Source of the DNA: Clostridium sp. AM33-3 | Lineage (GTDB): Bacteria; Bacillota; Clostridia; Lachnospirales; Lachnospiraceae | Assembly (NCBI RefSeq): GCF_003480315.1 | Contig: NZ_QUIV01000009.1 | Location: 116,376-128,958, forward strand | DNA length: 12,583 nt | Direction: 5' to 3' | In this document: positions 1 through 6,134 of the stretch, in pieces | Layout of the letters: each line of letters begins with the position of its first letter | Numbering within the stretch: the first letter of the stretch is position 1 | Notes under the pieces: model-generated | Databases searched by the model: none | What the model saw: the letters and a program-made list of their open reading frames with translations, nothing else | What the model was told of the DNA's origin: nothing | Translations under genes and position numbers: made by a program

Positions 1-33
1 AACGGTCATTCCTCCCTATTAAGTCAAGCGTTT

Positions 34-60
34 TCCCTTAAAATATAAGGGATTTTTATT
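34..60 (+). terminator. Small AT-rich hairpin with T-tract
   Basis: TCCCTTA (34-40) and TAAGGGA (46-52) form a perfect 7-bp stem with a 5-base loop, followed on the plus strand by TTTTTATT. It could be a weak terminator or part of the insertion-sequence end. No plus-strand gene precedes it, so a role is uncertain. Confidence 0.3.
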
Positions 61-189
61 AGTTACTCTCAGATAAATGAGCCACGGTGATGGACATTTT
101 CCTGTATCTGGTACGAAAATAGCTGGTTTTGGGTATACGAAAGTAAAACGTCTTCTTTGGAGTGTTTTACATGGCCTTGTGTATGCCCT

Positions 190-345
190 TCCATCTGCGG
201 CAGCGCACCTCCCGTATCTACCAGGATCATCCTGCATTTCTGCAGGAGTCCTAACTTCCTTCGTTCCGCCTGTCCATAACCAGGGTGTCAGCTTAGCTCC
301 TTTACAGGGTCTTGCCCTATGGAAAATATTCCTGCCGACTACTGG
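190..345 (-). ncRNA. Structured non-coding segment downstream of IS110 transposase (possible guide/bridge RNA)
   Basis: No open frame on the minus strand continues the transposase here, but the sequence can fold. CCTGCA-GAAA-TGCAGG (246-231 read on the minus strand) is a perfect stem closed by a GNRA-type tetraloop and is flanked by AGGA/TCCT, which can lengthen the helix. CTGCCGCAG (202-194) and AGGG-CAAGA-CCCT (about 321-309) are further small stems. IS110/IS1111 elements are known to encode a guide RNA in a non-coding end, downstream of the transposase in IS1111-type members. Assigning that role here is inference from position and foldability; the exact ends are unknown. Confidence 0.3.
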
Positions 346-377
346 CTCATTCTTTGTAATTCATCTTACTGACTTGA

Positions 378-971
378 TTAGCAATGGTTCTCTTGCTGGC
401 ACTTTCGTGGACGTTCTCCCAGTTTTGATTCCCTATGCATAGAAAACCATCTGGCAATCCGATTTTTTATTCGGGTAAGTTCTTCCTGCGTCTGGAAGCG
501 CAGGTTCGACAGGCTTCTGATCTCTGCGTAAATACCGGTTGGTATATAAGGATAAGAAAATCTTCCTTCATTTACCAACGCTGCGATTGTTTTGGGATCT
601 TTTCGGTCATTCTTGCTTGGACTGTTATCATCCAGTTCTTTTGACTTTTTAACATGGTGCGGATTTACATGCACAGGCTTCATTCCGTTGTCCTGCAGGA
701 ACTTTCCCAATGCAAACCAATAGTGTCCTGTTGGCTCCATTCCGGGAATCACAACGTTTTTTCCATGCTTTTCTGCAAGATCCTCCATCCATGCTTTAAA
801 TGTCAGGAAACCAGCCTCTGTATTGCTAAACTCCAGCGGTTTCTTCGTATACTCATAATTCCGCCAGTCGAATGCTCTGGCATAATGAGTTTCACTGCCG
901 ACATCGATTCCTACAATCAAAGTTTTTTCAGTTATGGATGCAATTTTTGCGTTCTGTGTGTTATAATTCAT
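378..971 (-). pseudogene. IS110-family transposase, C-terminally truncated
   Basis: The 197-codon frame begins with a RuvC-like DEDD domain: D23 in GIDVG, E79 in MEPTG, and D122/D125 in the NDRKDPKTIA stretch. This is the catalytic set of IS110-family transposases. The family is usually near 400 residues and ends with a second domain (Transposase_20) carrying a catalytic serine. Here homology stops about residue 177, after RIARWFS, and the last 20 residues look like out-of-frame or non-coding sequence. No frame downstream resembles the missing half, so an internal deletion near position 440 is more likely than a simple frameshift. The product should be inactive by itself. The ATG at 969-971 directly follows the broken ldh. 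Confidence 0.75.
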
Positions 972-1820
972 TTCGATACCTCTGCACCTACAATAGCCGG
1001 CATACTTAACGATACTCCGTCAACGTCATATACTCCATGAATCATATGCGATACCGGGAGTATTGATTTTTCATCTCTCATAATCACTTCGCAGATTCTT
1101 TTTACAGACATTGCAATTCCATAATATGTAGCGTGCTTTTTGTTTATAATCTCATAAGCACTGTTCTTGACTGCTGTAGCTATTTCTGCCGTGTTTTCCT
1201 TGTGCTTGTAATGTCCACGCATTTCACACATTTCACTCAATGGAACACCGGATACATTGGCTGATGACCATGCTACAACTTCACTGTCTCCATGCTCACC
1301 TACTATAAATGCGTGAACACTCCTGCTGTCCACAGATAAATACTCACCAAACTTATATCTTAATCGCGCACTGTCCCCGATCCAATAACCCTGTTTTCCG
1401 GGAGTCCTGATAACTTTATGGCTACCTGTGTCAAAATATCTACCGGATTCGCTACTACAAGCATGATACCTGCAAAATTTCTCTTTGCTATTTCAGGAAT
1501 GATTGACTTAAATATTGCTACATTTTTATTTACTAGATCAAGCCTTGTCTCTCCAGGTTTTTGCCCCGCTCCGGCAGATATGACAACAATTTCAGCATCA
1601 GCTACATCATCATAATCTCCAGCATATATCTTCATCGGACTGGCAAACGGAATACCATGACTGATATCCATTGCTTCTCCCTCTGCCTTGTTCTTGTCTA
1701 CATCGATAAGAACAAGCTCTGTAAACAAGCCACTCTGCATCAGGGCAAATACCGATGCAGAACCAACAAAGCCGCAGCCTATCATTACTGCTTTTTTGAA
1801 TTAATCACTTTCTTCTTCGT
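968..1820 (-). pseudogene. ldh: L-lactate dehydrogenase, multiply disrupted
   Basis: Two adjoining frames encode one NAD-dependent L-lactate dehydrogenase (pyruvate + NADH to lactate). The first (to about 1360) has the Rossmann motif GCGFVGS, the [10 protein letters not shown] substrate loop and NPVD; the second has the active-site GEHGDSE with the catalytic His and the IRDEKSILPVS core. At 1366-1372 the frame is lost where Leu-Asp-Ser/Thr-Ala is expected after GSGTV, consistent with a deletion of about 10 bp. Upstream, codons for INSKKAV fit only if the six-A run (1792-1797) once had seven, so a second frameshift is likely near the start; possible old starts are at 1808 (GTG) or 1820 (now ACG). 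The 3' end stops after PAIVG at the IS110 insertion, about 35 residues early. No terminator separates it from rubrerythrin, so it was the fourth gene of that operon. Confidence 0.8.
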
Positions 1821-1835
1821 AATAATCTCATCCCC

Positions 1836-2378
1836 TTAATAATTCTCTTCATGTACTTCAAAATAGCTCTGTGGATGATTACATACCGGACATATTTCAG
1901 GTGCCTTAGTTCCTACCACAATATGTCCGCAGTTGCGGCATTCCCATACTTTAACTTCACTCTTTTCAAAAACTTTAGCAGTTTCAATATTCTTAAGAAG
2001 TGCACGATATCTTTCCTCATGGTGCTTCTCAATCTCACCTACTGCCCTGAATTTTGCTGCAAGCTCAGGGAATCCTTCTTCCTCAGCTGTTTTAGCAAAG
2101 CCTTCATACATATCTGTCCACTCATAATTTTCGCCTTCTGCCGCTGCCGCCAGGTTTTCCTTTGTATCACCAATTCCTGCTAATTCCTTGAACCACATCT
2201 TTGCATGTTCTTTCTCATTATCTGCAGTTTTTAAAAACAATGCTGACATCTGCTCGTAGCCTTCCTTTTTCGCTACAGAAGCAAAATAGGTATACTTATT
2301 TCTTGCCTGCGATTCCCCTGCAAATGCCTCCTGTAAATTTTTCTCAGTCTGTGTTCCTACGTATTTGTTTGCTACCAT
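1836..2378 (-). CDS. rbr: Rubrerythrin
   Basis: This is a cytoplasmic non-haem diiron peroxidase that reduces hydrogen peroxide with electrons from rubredoxin-type donors. The 180-residue protein has the standard two-domain layout. An N-terminal ferritin-like four-helix part carries E22 and two ExxH motifs (E55/H58 and E117/H120). A C-terminal rubredoxin-like domain has C147, C150, C163 and C166 binding one iron. Length is close to other clostridial rubrerythrins (about 180-195). The ATG is preceded by GGAGGA seven bases upstream. It follows the rubredoxin-flavoprotein gene by 20 bp and perR by one more gene, so it is almost certainly peroxide-inducible through PerR, as rbr-perR loci are in clostridia. 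Confidence 0.95.
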   Translation of the reverse strand: MVANKYVGTQTEKNLQEAFAGESQARNKYTYFASVAKKEGYEQMSALFLKTADNEKEHAKMWFKELAGIGDTKENLAAAAEGENYEWTDMYEGFAKTAEEEGFPELAAKFRAVGEIEKHHEERYRALLKNIETAKVFEKSEVKVWECRNCGHIVVGTKAPEICPVCNHPQSYFEVHEENY

Positions 2379-2398
2379 TTCTTTTTCCTCCGTTTTCT

Positions 2399-3016
2399 TT
2401 ACTTTTTTTCAAAATCTGATGCTGGGTGCTTACATAACGGACATATAAAATCATCCGGTAATTCTTCTCCTACATATTCATATCCACAAATTCTGCAACG
2501 CCATATTGTCTGCCCATCCTCGGTTTTTCCGACTGCCTGTGGCTTAGGTTTAATATTATTCTGGTAATAATCATATGTGACAGAAGGAACATTACTTAAA
2601 ACTTCCATATCTGTTATCTCACCGATAAACATTGTATGTGATCCTAAGTCCTCCGTTTTATTAACTGTTACAGAAATGTATGCATTTGTACCTTCTGTAA
2701 TATAATAAATACCATTTGTACCTCTAGCACACTTTTCAAATGCTTCAAATTTATTGGTATCCCTTCCTGATTGAAAGCCAAAATATTTGAACAATTCAAA
2801 CTGTGCCTTCTGACTTAAGACTGATACTGTGAATTTTCCAGTTCTCTGAATCATGTCATGCGTGTAATTTGCTTTGTTGACGCAGATACTTAACTGGTTC
2901 GGTTCTGAAGCTGCCTGAATGGCTGTATTAATAATACATCCATTGTCTTTTTCATCTTCCCTGGCAGTCAGTACAAACAATCCATAACTCAAATTATACA
3001 TTGCTTTCCTATCCAT
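2399..3016 (-). CDS. hrb: Flavin reductase-rubredoxin fusion (high-molecular-weight rubredoxin)
   Basis: The first 150 residues are a flavin-reductase-like FMN-binding domain ([29 protein letters not shown]). The last 40 are a rubredoxin domain with C174, C177, C192 and C195 ([16 protein letters not shown]). Such fusions pass electrons from NAD(P)H to rubrerythrin or flavodiiron proteins for peroxide or oxygen reduction. The start at 3016 is chosen because it has GGGAGG seven bases upstream and begins the conserved [12 protein letters not shown]; the frame stays open 51 codons further, but that part lies inside perR in another frame. The gene overlaps the perR stop by 8 bases, which suggests translational coupling, and is followed by rubrerythrin, its likely electron acceptor. 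Confidence 0.9.
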   Translation of the reverse strand: MDRKAMYNLSYGLFVLTAREDEKDNGCIINTAIQAASEPNQLSICVNKANYTHDMIQRTGKFTVSVLSQKAQFELFKYFGFQSGRDTNKFEAFEKCARGTNGIYYITEGTNAYISVTVNKTEDLGSHTMFIGEITDMEVLSNVPSVTYDYYQNNIKPKPQAVGKTEDGQTIWRCRICGYEYVGEELPDDFICPLCKHPASDFEKK

Positions 3017-3404
3017 TTTTTTCCTCCCTGCATTTTGGGCAAATACCTTTAAATGAAATATCATAATCCAAAAATTCGATTCCATGCGTGTTATGAATTC
3101 TTTCCAGCAAATCCGGTATTTCATCCATATCCACATCTGAAACCTCACCGCATTTTGCACACCTGACATGGTAATGATTTTTCAACGAAAAATCGAACCT
3201 ATTCGGTCCATCCGGAACTTCAACCTTCCTTAACGAACCCTCATCTACCAATATATCAAGATTTCTATATACAGTTCCTTTTCCGATCGTAGGATATGCT
3301 GCTTTTATAAATTCATACACTTCATTTGCTGTAACATGTCTTCTCATTTCATATACGGCATTTCTTACAAGATCTTTTTGAATGGTATTTCTCCTACTCG
3401 TCAT
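3009..3404 (-). CDS. perR: Fur-family peroxide-responsive repressor, PerR-like
   Basis: This 131-residue protein has the Fur fold: an N-terminal winged helix (GKGTVYRNLDILVDEG, residues 41-56) and a metal-binding dimerisation domain. All residues known in Bacillus PerR have counterparts: H23, D71, H77, H79 and D90 for the regulatory Fe/Mn site, and C82, C85, C122 and C125 for structural zinc. Retention of the Asp at position 90 and the link to rbr and hrb favour PerR over Fur or Zur. Peroxide would oxidise the iron-ligating histidines and release the operon. The ATG follows AAGGTGG by four bases. It is the first gene of the perR-hrb-rbr(-ldh) operon and is probably autoregulated. Confidence 0.88.
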   Translation of the reverse strand: MTSRRNTIQKDLVRNAVYEMRRHVTANEVYEFIKAAYPTIGKGTVYRNLDILVDEGSLRKVEVPDGPNRFDFSLKNHYHVRCAKCGEVSDVDMDEIPDLLERIHNTHGIEFLDYDISFKGICPKCREEKNG

Positions 3405-3411
3405 CAGTCCA

Positions 3412-3438
3412 CCTTATTAGGATTTGTTCTTAATAAGG
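3412..3438 (-). promoter_or_regulatory. Inverted repeat over the perR start region
   Basis: CCTTATTA (3412-3419) and TAATAAGG (3431-3438) are perfect 8-bp arms separated by 11 bp. They cover the predicted transcription start and part of the ribosome binding site of perR. This may be a second operator half-site pair. It is less likely to act as an RNA hairpin because most of the 5' arm would precede the start of transcription. Confidence 0.4.
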
Positions 3439-3467
3439 ATTATATATCATCATTATTATATTATCAA
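3439..3467 (-). promoter_or_regulatory. Sigma-A promoter of the perR operon
   Basis: TTGATA (3467-3462) and TATAAT (3444-3439) are separated by 17 bp on the minus strand. Transcription would begin near 3432, about 28 bases before the perR ATG. Confidence 0.75.
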
Positions 3468-3473
3468 TAACAT

Positions 3474-3492
3474 AATAATAATTCTCATTATT
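3474..3492 (-). promoter_or_regulatory. Fur/PerR-type operator
   Basis: On the minus strand AATAATGAGAATTATTATT matches the classical 19-bp Fur box GATAATGATAATCATTATC at 15 of 19 positions. It is the core of a larger dyad (3473-3481 against 3488-3496). It sits 6 bp upstream of the -35 box. Whether PerR or another Fur-family member binds is inference. Confidence 0.55.
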
Positions 3493-3495
3493 ATT

Positions 3496-3522
3496 AAAAG
3501 ATGCCCATGCTGAGCATCTTTT
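3496..3522 (-). terminator. Rho-independent terminator after yaaA
   Basis: AAAAGATGC (3496-3504) and GCATCTTTT (3514-3522) form a perfect 9-bp stem with a 9-base loop, starting 7 bp past the yaaA stop. The run TTTT followed by AT-rich sequence supports termination on the minus strand. Its left end touches the Fur-type dyad of the perR promoter. Confidence 0.75.
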
Positions 3523-3529
3523 ATCTAAA

Positions 3530-4282
3530 TCATTGTTTTATTTTTCGTTCAAAAACATATTCAGTTTCTGATGATAAATCAGAACGGAATGAATAACCAA
3601 GTCTGTCGAATTTCTTAATATCCAGCGGATTCTCAATATTATTTTCTGCCATAAATCTGACCATTTCACCACGAGCCATCTTGGCATATGTACCTTTTGT
3701 TACCATTTTATCTCCAGATGCTTCACAAAATGTAACCGAAATATATCTGTCCTGTGGTGTCAAATACTTTTCTATACATTTTGAGTATTCTTTTGATGCA
3801 AGATTAATGATAATCCTGCTGTCATCTATTACTGAGCGGTATAACAAGTCACCCCAGTACTCATACAGATTTTTGGCATCTCCAATCCTGATCTTTGCCT
3901 GCATTTCCAAACGATAAGGTGTCACACCATCCATTGGTTTCAGAGAACCATAAAATGCAGACAATATTCTCAAATGATTTTGCACATACTCAAGCTGCAT
4001 ATCTTCAAACACAGATGGTGCCATATATTGAAAAGCAATTCCTTCATATGATAAAACAGCCGGACTGAGCATCTGATAAAGATTCATATTTCCCAATCTA
4101 TTGAAATTTTGTTCTGCAATCTTGTCATTACATCTCCAAATGCCTTTCAGTTCCTCTTTTGACTTACTTTTCAACCAACTTTGTATCTCTGTCGTCTTTT
4201 CAATAAATTCAGGCAATGCATCCGGTTCAATACTGTCAGTATCTGTAATCATCTTTTTAGCAGGGGATAATATTATCTTCAT
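3530..4282 (-). CDS. yaaA: Peroxide stress protein YaaA
   Basis: The 250-residue protein begins with MKIILSPAKKM and carries the family stretches GIAFQYM, TPYRLEMQ and NLASKEYSK, at the usual length of the YaaA/DUF328 (UPF0246) family. In Escherichia coli YaaA lowers free intracellular iron under hydrogen peroxide stress and binds DNA; the molecular mechanism is not fully settled. The protein is cytoplasmic, with no signal peptide. Its ATG overlaps the bcp stop by one base (TAATG), which implies translational coupling with the peroxiredoxin. Placement next to bcp and back to back with the PerR operon supports the oxidative-stress role. Confidence 0.92.
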   Translation of the reverse strand: MKIILSPAKKMITDTDSIEPDALPEFIEKTTEIQSWLKSKSKEELKGIWRCNDKIAEQNFNRLGNMNLYQMLSPAVLSYEGIAFQYMAPSVFEDMQLEYVQNHLRILSAFYGSLKPMDGVTPYRLEMQAKIRIGDAKNLYEYWGDLLYRSVIDDSRIIINLASKEYSKCIEKYLTPQDRYISVTFCEASGDKMVTKGTYAKMARGEMVRFMAENNIENPLDIKKFDRLGYSFRSDLSSETEYVFERKIKQ

Positions 4283-4737
4283 TAATCTAATTCCTTAAGC
4301 ATATTTTCAGGATCATCTGCAGCCTTGACTTTGTCATTTGCCTTTATAATAACCCCCTGTTCATCAATAAGATATGTGGTTCTTACTACTCCCATAGATA
4401 CTTTGCCATAATTTTTCTTTTCTTTCCATACATCATAAGCTTCAATAACTTTTCGCTCTGGATCTGCTAAAAGTGTAAATGCCAATCCATATTTTTCCTC
4501 AAATCTCTTGTGAGACGCTACAGAATCCTTACTGACTCCAAGAATAACTGCACCTTTTTCGGTAAACTGAGGGTATCTCTCGGAAAAACCACATGCCTGC
4601 TTCGTACATCCTGGTGTATTATCCCTTGGGTAAAAATACAAAATCACTTTTTTTCCTGTATAATCCGATAATCTATGTATTTTCCCATTTTGATCTGGCA
4701 ACTCAAAATCAGGTGCCTTAATTCCTACTTCCAACAT
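4282..4737 (-). CDS. bcp: Thiol peroxidase, BCP/PrxQ-type peroxiredoxin
   Basis: This 151-residue thioredoxin-fold enzyme reduces hydrogen and organic peroxides using thioredoxin. It shows the N-terminal APDFELPD stretch and the active-site PRDNTPGCT, with peroxidatic C44 and a second Cys at C49. The C-x4-C pair is the hallmark of atypical 2-Cys BCP/PrxQ enzymes, in which C49 resolves the sulfenic acid. The conserved GVSKDS and RTTYLID segments follow. Length is typical (about 150). A GGGAGGAA site inside the end of the upstream gene serves its ATG three bases after that gene's stop. The yaaA start overlaps its own stop. Confidence 0.95.
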   Translation of the reverse strand: MLEVGIKAPDFELPDQNGKIHRLSDYTGKKVILYFYPRDNTPGCTKQACGFSERYPQFTEKGAVILGVSKDSVASHKRFEEKYGLAFTLLADPERKVIEAYDVWKEKKNYGKVSMGVVRTTYLIDEQGVIIKANDKVKAADDPENMLKELD

Positions 4738-4740
4738 TAT

Positions 4741-4953
4741 TTATTCCTCCCTATCTGTAACTTTCTCTTTTTTTGCCTTTTCTTTTCTATTCCCAGTAAT
4801 CATTTTATGACCTGTATATATCGCCATTACCATACATAACATAGAACTTAAAGCAAAGTATTTATGACTTGATTTTAGCTTTTTATATCCAGTGTAATAA
4901 GTCCCAAACATTGTAATTAATGCTCCAACTGACCAATATTTATGTGCTTTCAT
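4741..4953 (-). CDS. Small two-helix membrane protein with an internal repeat
   Basis: The function is not recognised. The 70-residue product is built from two copies of a 26-residue unit: H4-K-Y-W to Y20-T-G-Y-K24, and H30-K-Y-F to Y46-T-G-H-K50. Each unit is a hydrophobic helix bounded by HKY(W/F) and YTG(Y/H)K, giving a predicted helical hairpin in the membrane, followed by a highly charged tail (residues 54-70). The start at 4953 has GGAGG with 6-base spacing; an alternative TTG ten codons upstream lacks such a site. It is the first gene of the bcp-yaaA operon, 3 bp from bcp, so it is probably expressed with peroxide defence genes. The family assignment is open. Confidence 0.75.
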   Translation of the reverse strand: MKAHKYWSVGALITMFGTYYTGYKKLKSSHKYFALSSMLCMVMAIYTGHKMITGNRKEKAKKEKVTDREE

Positions 4954-4988
4954 GTAATTCCTCCATTTTTTCAGTGTATTCAATTGTA

Positions 4989-5016
4989 ATTATACTCTGC
5001 CACATTCCTGTGTCAA
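4989..5016 (-). promoter_or_regulatory. Strong sigma-A promoter of the bcp-yaaA operon
   Basis: TTGACA (5016-5011) and TATAAT (4994-4989) are both perfect consensus hexamers separated by 16 bp. Transcription would start near 4982, about 30 bases before the ATG of the small membrane protein. Confidence 0.85.
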
Positions 5017-5258
5017 TTTGATAATAGCGCATTCCTATAAATTTTTCAGAATATTATGGTTAAAACACGGCCTATATTGGACCAACTCTCACGGCTGATT
5101 TCCTTGTTTTTTGTAATTGGTTGTGTGGTTCCGGCCGGTAATTGCGCTCCTGTTCCTTGAAAATGACCACTGAACCCACTTGAAATGTCGACATTTCAGA
5201 AGGCTTTTTCTGGAAATATAGTCTAATATATGATATTATAAGACTATATAAAAGGAAG
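5017..5258. other. Intergenic stretch without a convincing gene
   Basis: No frame here has a good ribosome binding site and protein-like content together. A 70-codon minus-strand frame (5072-5284) starts inside a hairpin and has no recognisable domain. GC content of 5090-5200 is higher than around it, including CCGGCCGG, which may mark debris of a mobile element; I could not identify it. The only clear structure is the palindrome at 5181-5198. Confidence 0.4.
5181..5198. repeat. 18-bp perfect palindrome
   Basis: TGAAATGTCGACATTTCA is a perfect palindrome with no spacer. It could be a dimeric regulator site or the end of a lost mobile element. No gene lies within 100 bp in a suitable promoter arrangement. 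Confidence 0.6.
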
Positions 5259-5481
5259 GCCGGAAATGCCCATTTTATCAGCATCTCCGGCGTTCTGTCC
5301 GTTATTCAAGCTCGACAGCTACTAATCAATTTTGTTTAGAGATTATTTGCTATCGTATTTGCCTTTCTTTTCATTCTTTGATTTGTCCATATTATTCTGC
5401 CTGTATAAGCTAATGGTATCATTTTGTTATCGCTGTTGATAACATCGCCTGAACAACTGTGGATAATAGCAATATGTTCCG
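5250..5481 (-). ncRNA. Possible short independent transcript (small RNA or small mRNA)
   Basis: A sigma-A-like promoter (5488-5515) points into about 220 bp that ends at the hairpin 5259-5291. The segment contains a GTTATC-AACAGC-GATAAC hairpin (5443-5426) and CTGTC/GACAG arms (about 5320-5297). It includes a 15-codon frame starting ATGGACAAATC (from 5390) with only a weak AGGCAG site before it. It does not match tmRNA, RNase P RNA or any riboswitch I know. The promoter could be fortuitous, in which case this is the 3' untranslated region of the zinc operon. Confidence 0.3.
5259..5291 (-). terminator. Stable GC-rich hairpin, probable terminator
   Basis: On the minus strand GCCGGAGATGC pairs with GCATTTCCGGC (one G-U wobble) around an 11-base loop, and CTTCCTTTTATATAG follows. 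It lies about 230 bp after the last gene of the zinc locus, so it ends either that operon or a separate short transcript. Confidence 0.6.
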
Positions 5482-5487
5482 ATACAG

Positions 5488-5515
5488 ATTATAACAACTT
5501 TGCTTAGAAAATCAA
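5488..5515 (-). promoter_or_regulatory. Sigma-A-like promoter downstream of the zinc operon
   Basis: TTGATT (5515-5510) and TATAAT (5493-5488) are separated by 16 bp, starting 8 bp past the lipoprotein stop. No protein gene follows at a suitable distance. Confidence 0.45.
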
Positions 5516-5522
5516 CATGTTT

Positions 5523-6134
5523 TTAATTTTCGTTCTGTAATGTTGCATCAGATAATCTGCAATACAGATTGCCATCTCCTTCTTCCCTATACGCTTCAAA
5601 GATTCCTTCAACTACAATCTCTGCATTATCTTCCGGATACTCCTCTGGATAAATATGTGTGCCATCTCCCCATACAAATTCCATTCCCTGAGCACAACAG
5701 GCAGTTACATCCTGAATAACGCAATAAAAGTAATATTTTTTTGTAGCCTCGTAATATGTAGCATAAAAATTTCCATCGATTCGGAATATTTTTCCTTCGT
5801 ATTCTTCAGGTGTAACCATCATCTGGTATACTGTTGCATATACCAGATCACTACTCATTTGCGTAAGGTCATAATCAACAATTCCATTCGTTTTTTGAAT
5901 ATCTTCTGTGTCTTTTATAGTACTTTCAGTTTCCTTGCTTAATTCGTCACTCGGCGATAGATTCTCATTGTCCGTTGTTTTGTCTTTATTTTCATTATCT
6001 ATCTGCTCATTTATTATCTTATTAACAGAATTTGCCGTAGTGATATTTTTCCCACCAACACTCTTTTTATTACTACATCCCGTCATCAGTAAAATACACA
6101 AGAACAGCACCATATATTTAATCAACTTTTTCAT
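5523..6134 (-). CDS. Lipoprotein of the zinc-uptake locus, Cys-Cys motif
   Basis: The 203-residue product has a lipoprotein signal peptide with lipobox LMTG-C20. A low-complexity, Asn/Asp/Glu/Lys-rich linker (about 21-85) leads to a compact domain (about 100-200). That domain contains YEGKIFRIDGNF, QDVTACCAQGMEFVW and EIVVEGIFE, a beta-rich pattern that suggests an OB-like barrel. Cysteines C138, C146, C147 and C192 could bind metal or form disulfides. I do not know a characterised function. The ATG (GGAGG seven bases upstream) overlaps the permease stop as ATGA, so it is translated with the znuCB genes and likely assists zinc acquisition at the cell surface. The frame is open 10 codons further upstream, but without a better site. 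Confidence 0.8.
   Translation of the reverse strand: MKKLIKYMVLFLCILLMTGCSNKKSVGGKNITTANSVNKIINEQIDNENKDKTTDNENLSPSDELSKETESTIKDTEDIQKTNGIVDYDLTQMSSDLVYATVYQMMVTPEEYEGKIFRIDGNFYATYYEATKKYYFYCVIQDVTACCAQGMEFVWGDGTHIYPEEYPEDNAEIVVEGIFEAYREEGDGNLYCRLSDATLQNEN

Larger units (their letters stand above)
1..985 (-). mobile_element. IS110-family insertion sequence remnant inserted in ldh
   Basis: The minus strand carries the N-terminal DEDD half of an IS110-type transposase (378-971) followed by several hundred bases of non-coding sequence. The transposase ATG lies almost directly at the point where the lactate dehydrogenase reading frame ends (about 970-985), so the right boundary must be there. 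IS110 elements have no long terminal inverted repeats and make no reliable target duplication, so the left boundary cannot be set; the missing ldh tail is not seen in positions 1-60 and presumably lies outside the window. Short upstream and long downstream non-coding flanks fit the IS1111-like layout. The family call rests on the protein motifs; the boundaries are inference. Confidence 0.7.

Noticed and set aside
1..9. Possible minus-strand gene start (GGGAGG, then ATG at 9-7)
   Set aside because: Only three codons are in the window and the spacing between the GGAGG and ATG is one base, too short for confident initiation.
77..442. 121-codon plus-strand frame opposite the IS110 end
   Set aside because: It runs antisense to the transposase end and its non-coding flank, has no ribosome binding site, and its translation has no recognisable domain; frames like this arise often opposite IS110 ends.
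3017..3169. N-terminal extension of the rubredoxin-flavoprotein frame
   Set aside because: The extra 51 codons lie inside perR in another frame, lack a ribosome binding site and do not resemble the family; the GGGAGG-supported ATG at 3016 gives the normal protein start.
5072..5284. 70-codon minus-strand frame
   Set aside because: Its start lies in the loop of a GC-rich hairpin, no ribosome binding site precedes it, and it shows no domain. It may hold debris of a mobile element, but this cannot be shown.
5458..5466. Perfect DnaA box (TGTGGATAA)
   Set aside because: A single box without a cluster, AT-rich unwinding region or replication genes nearby does not support an origin.
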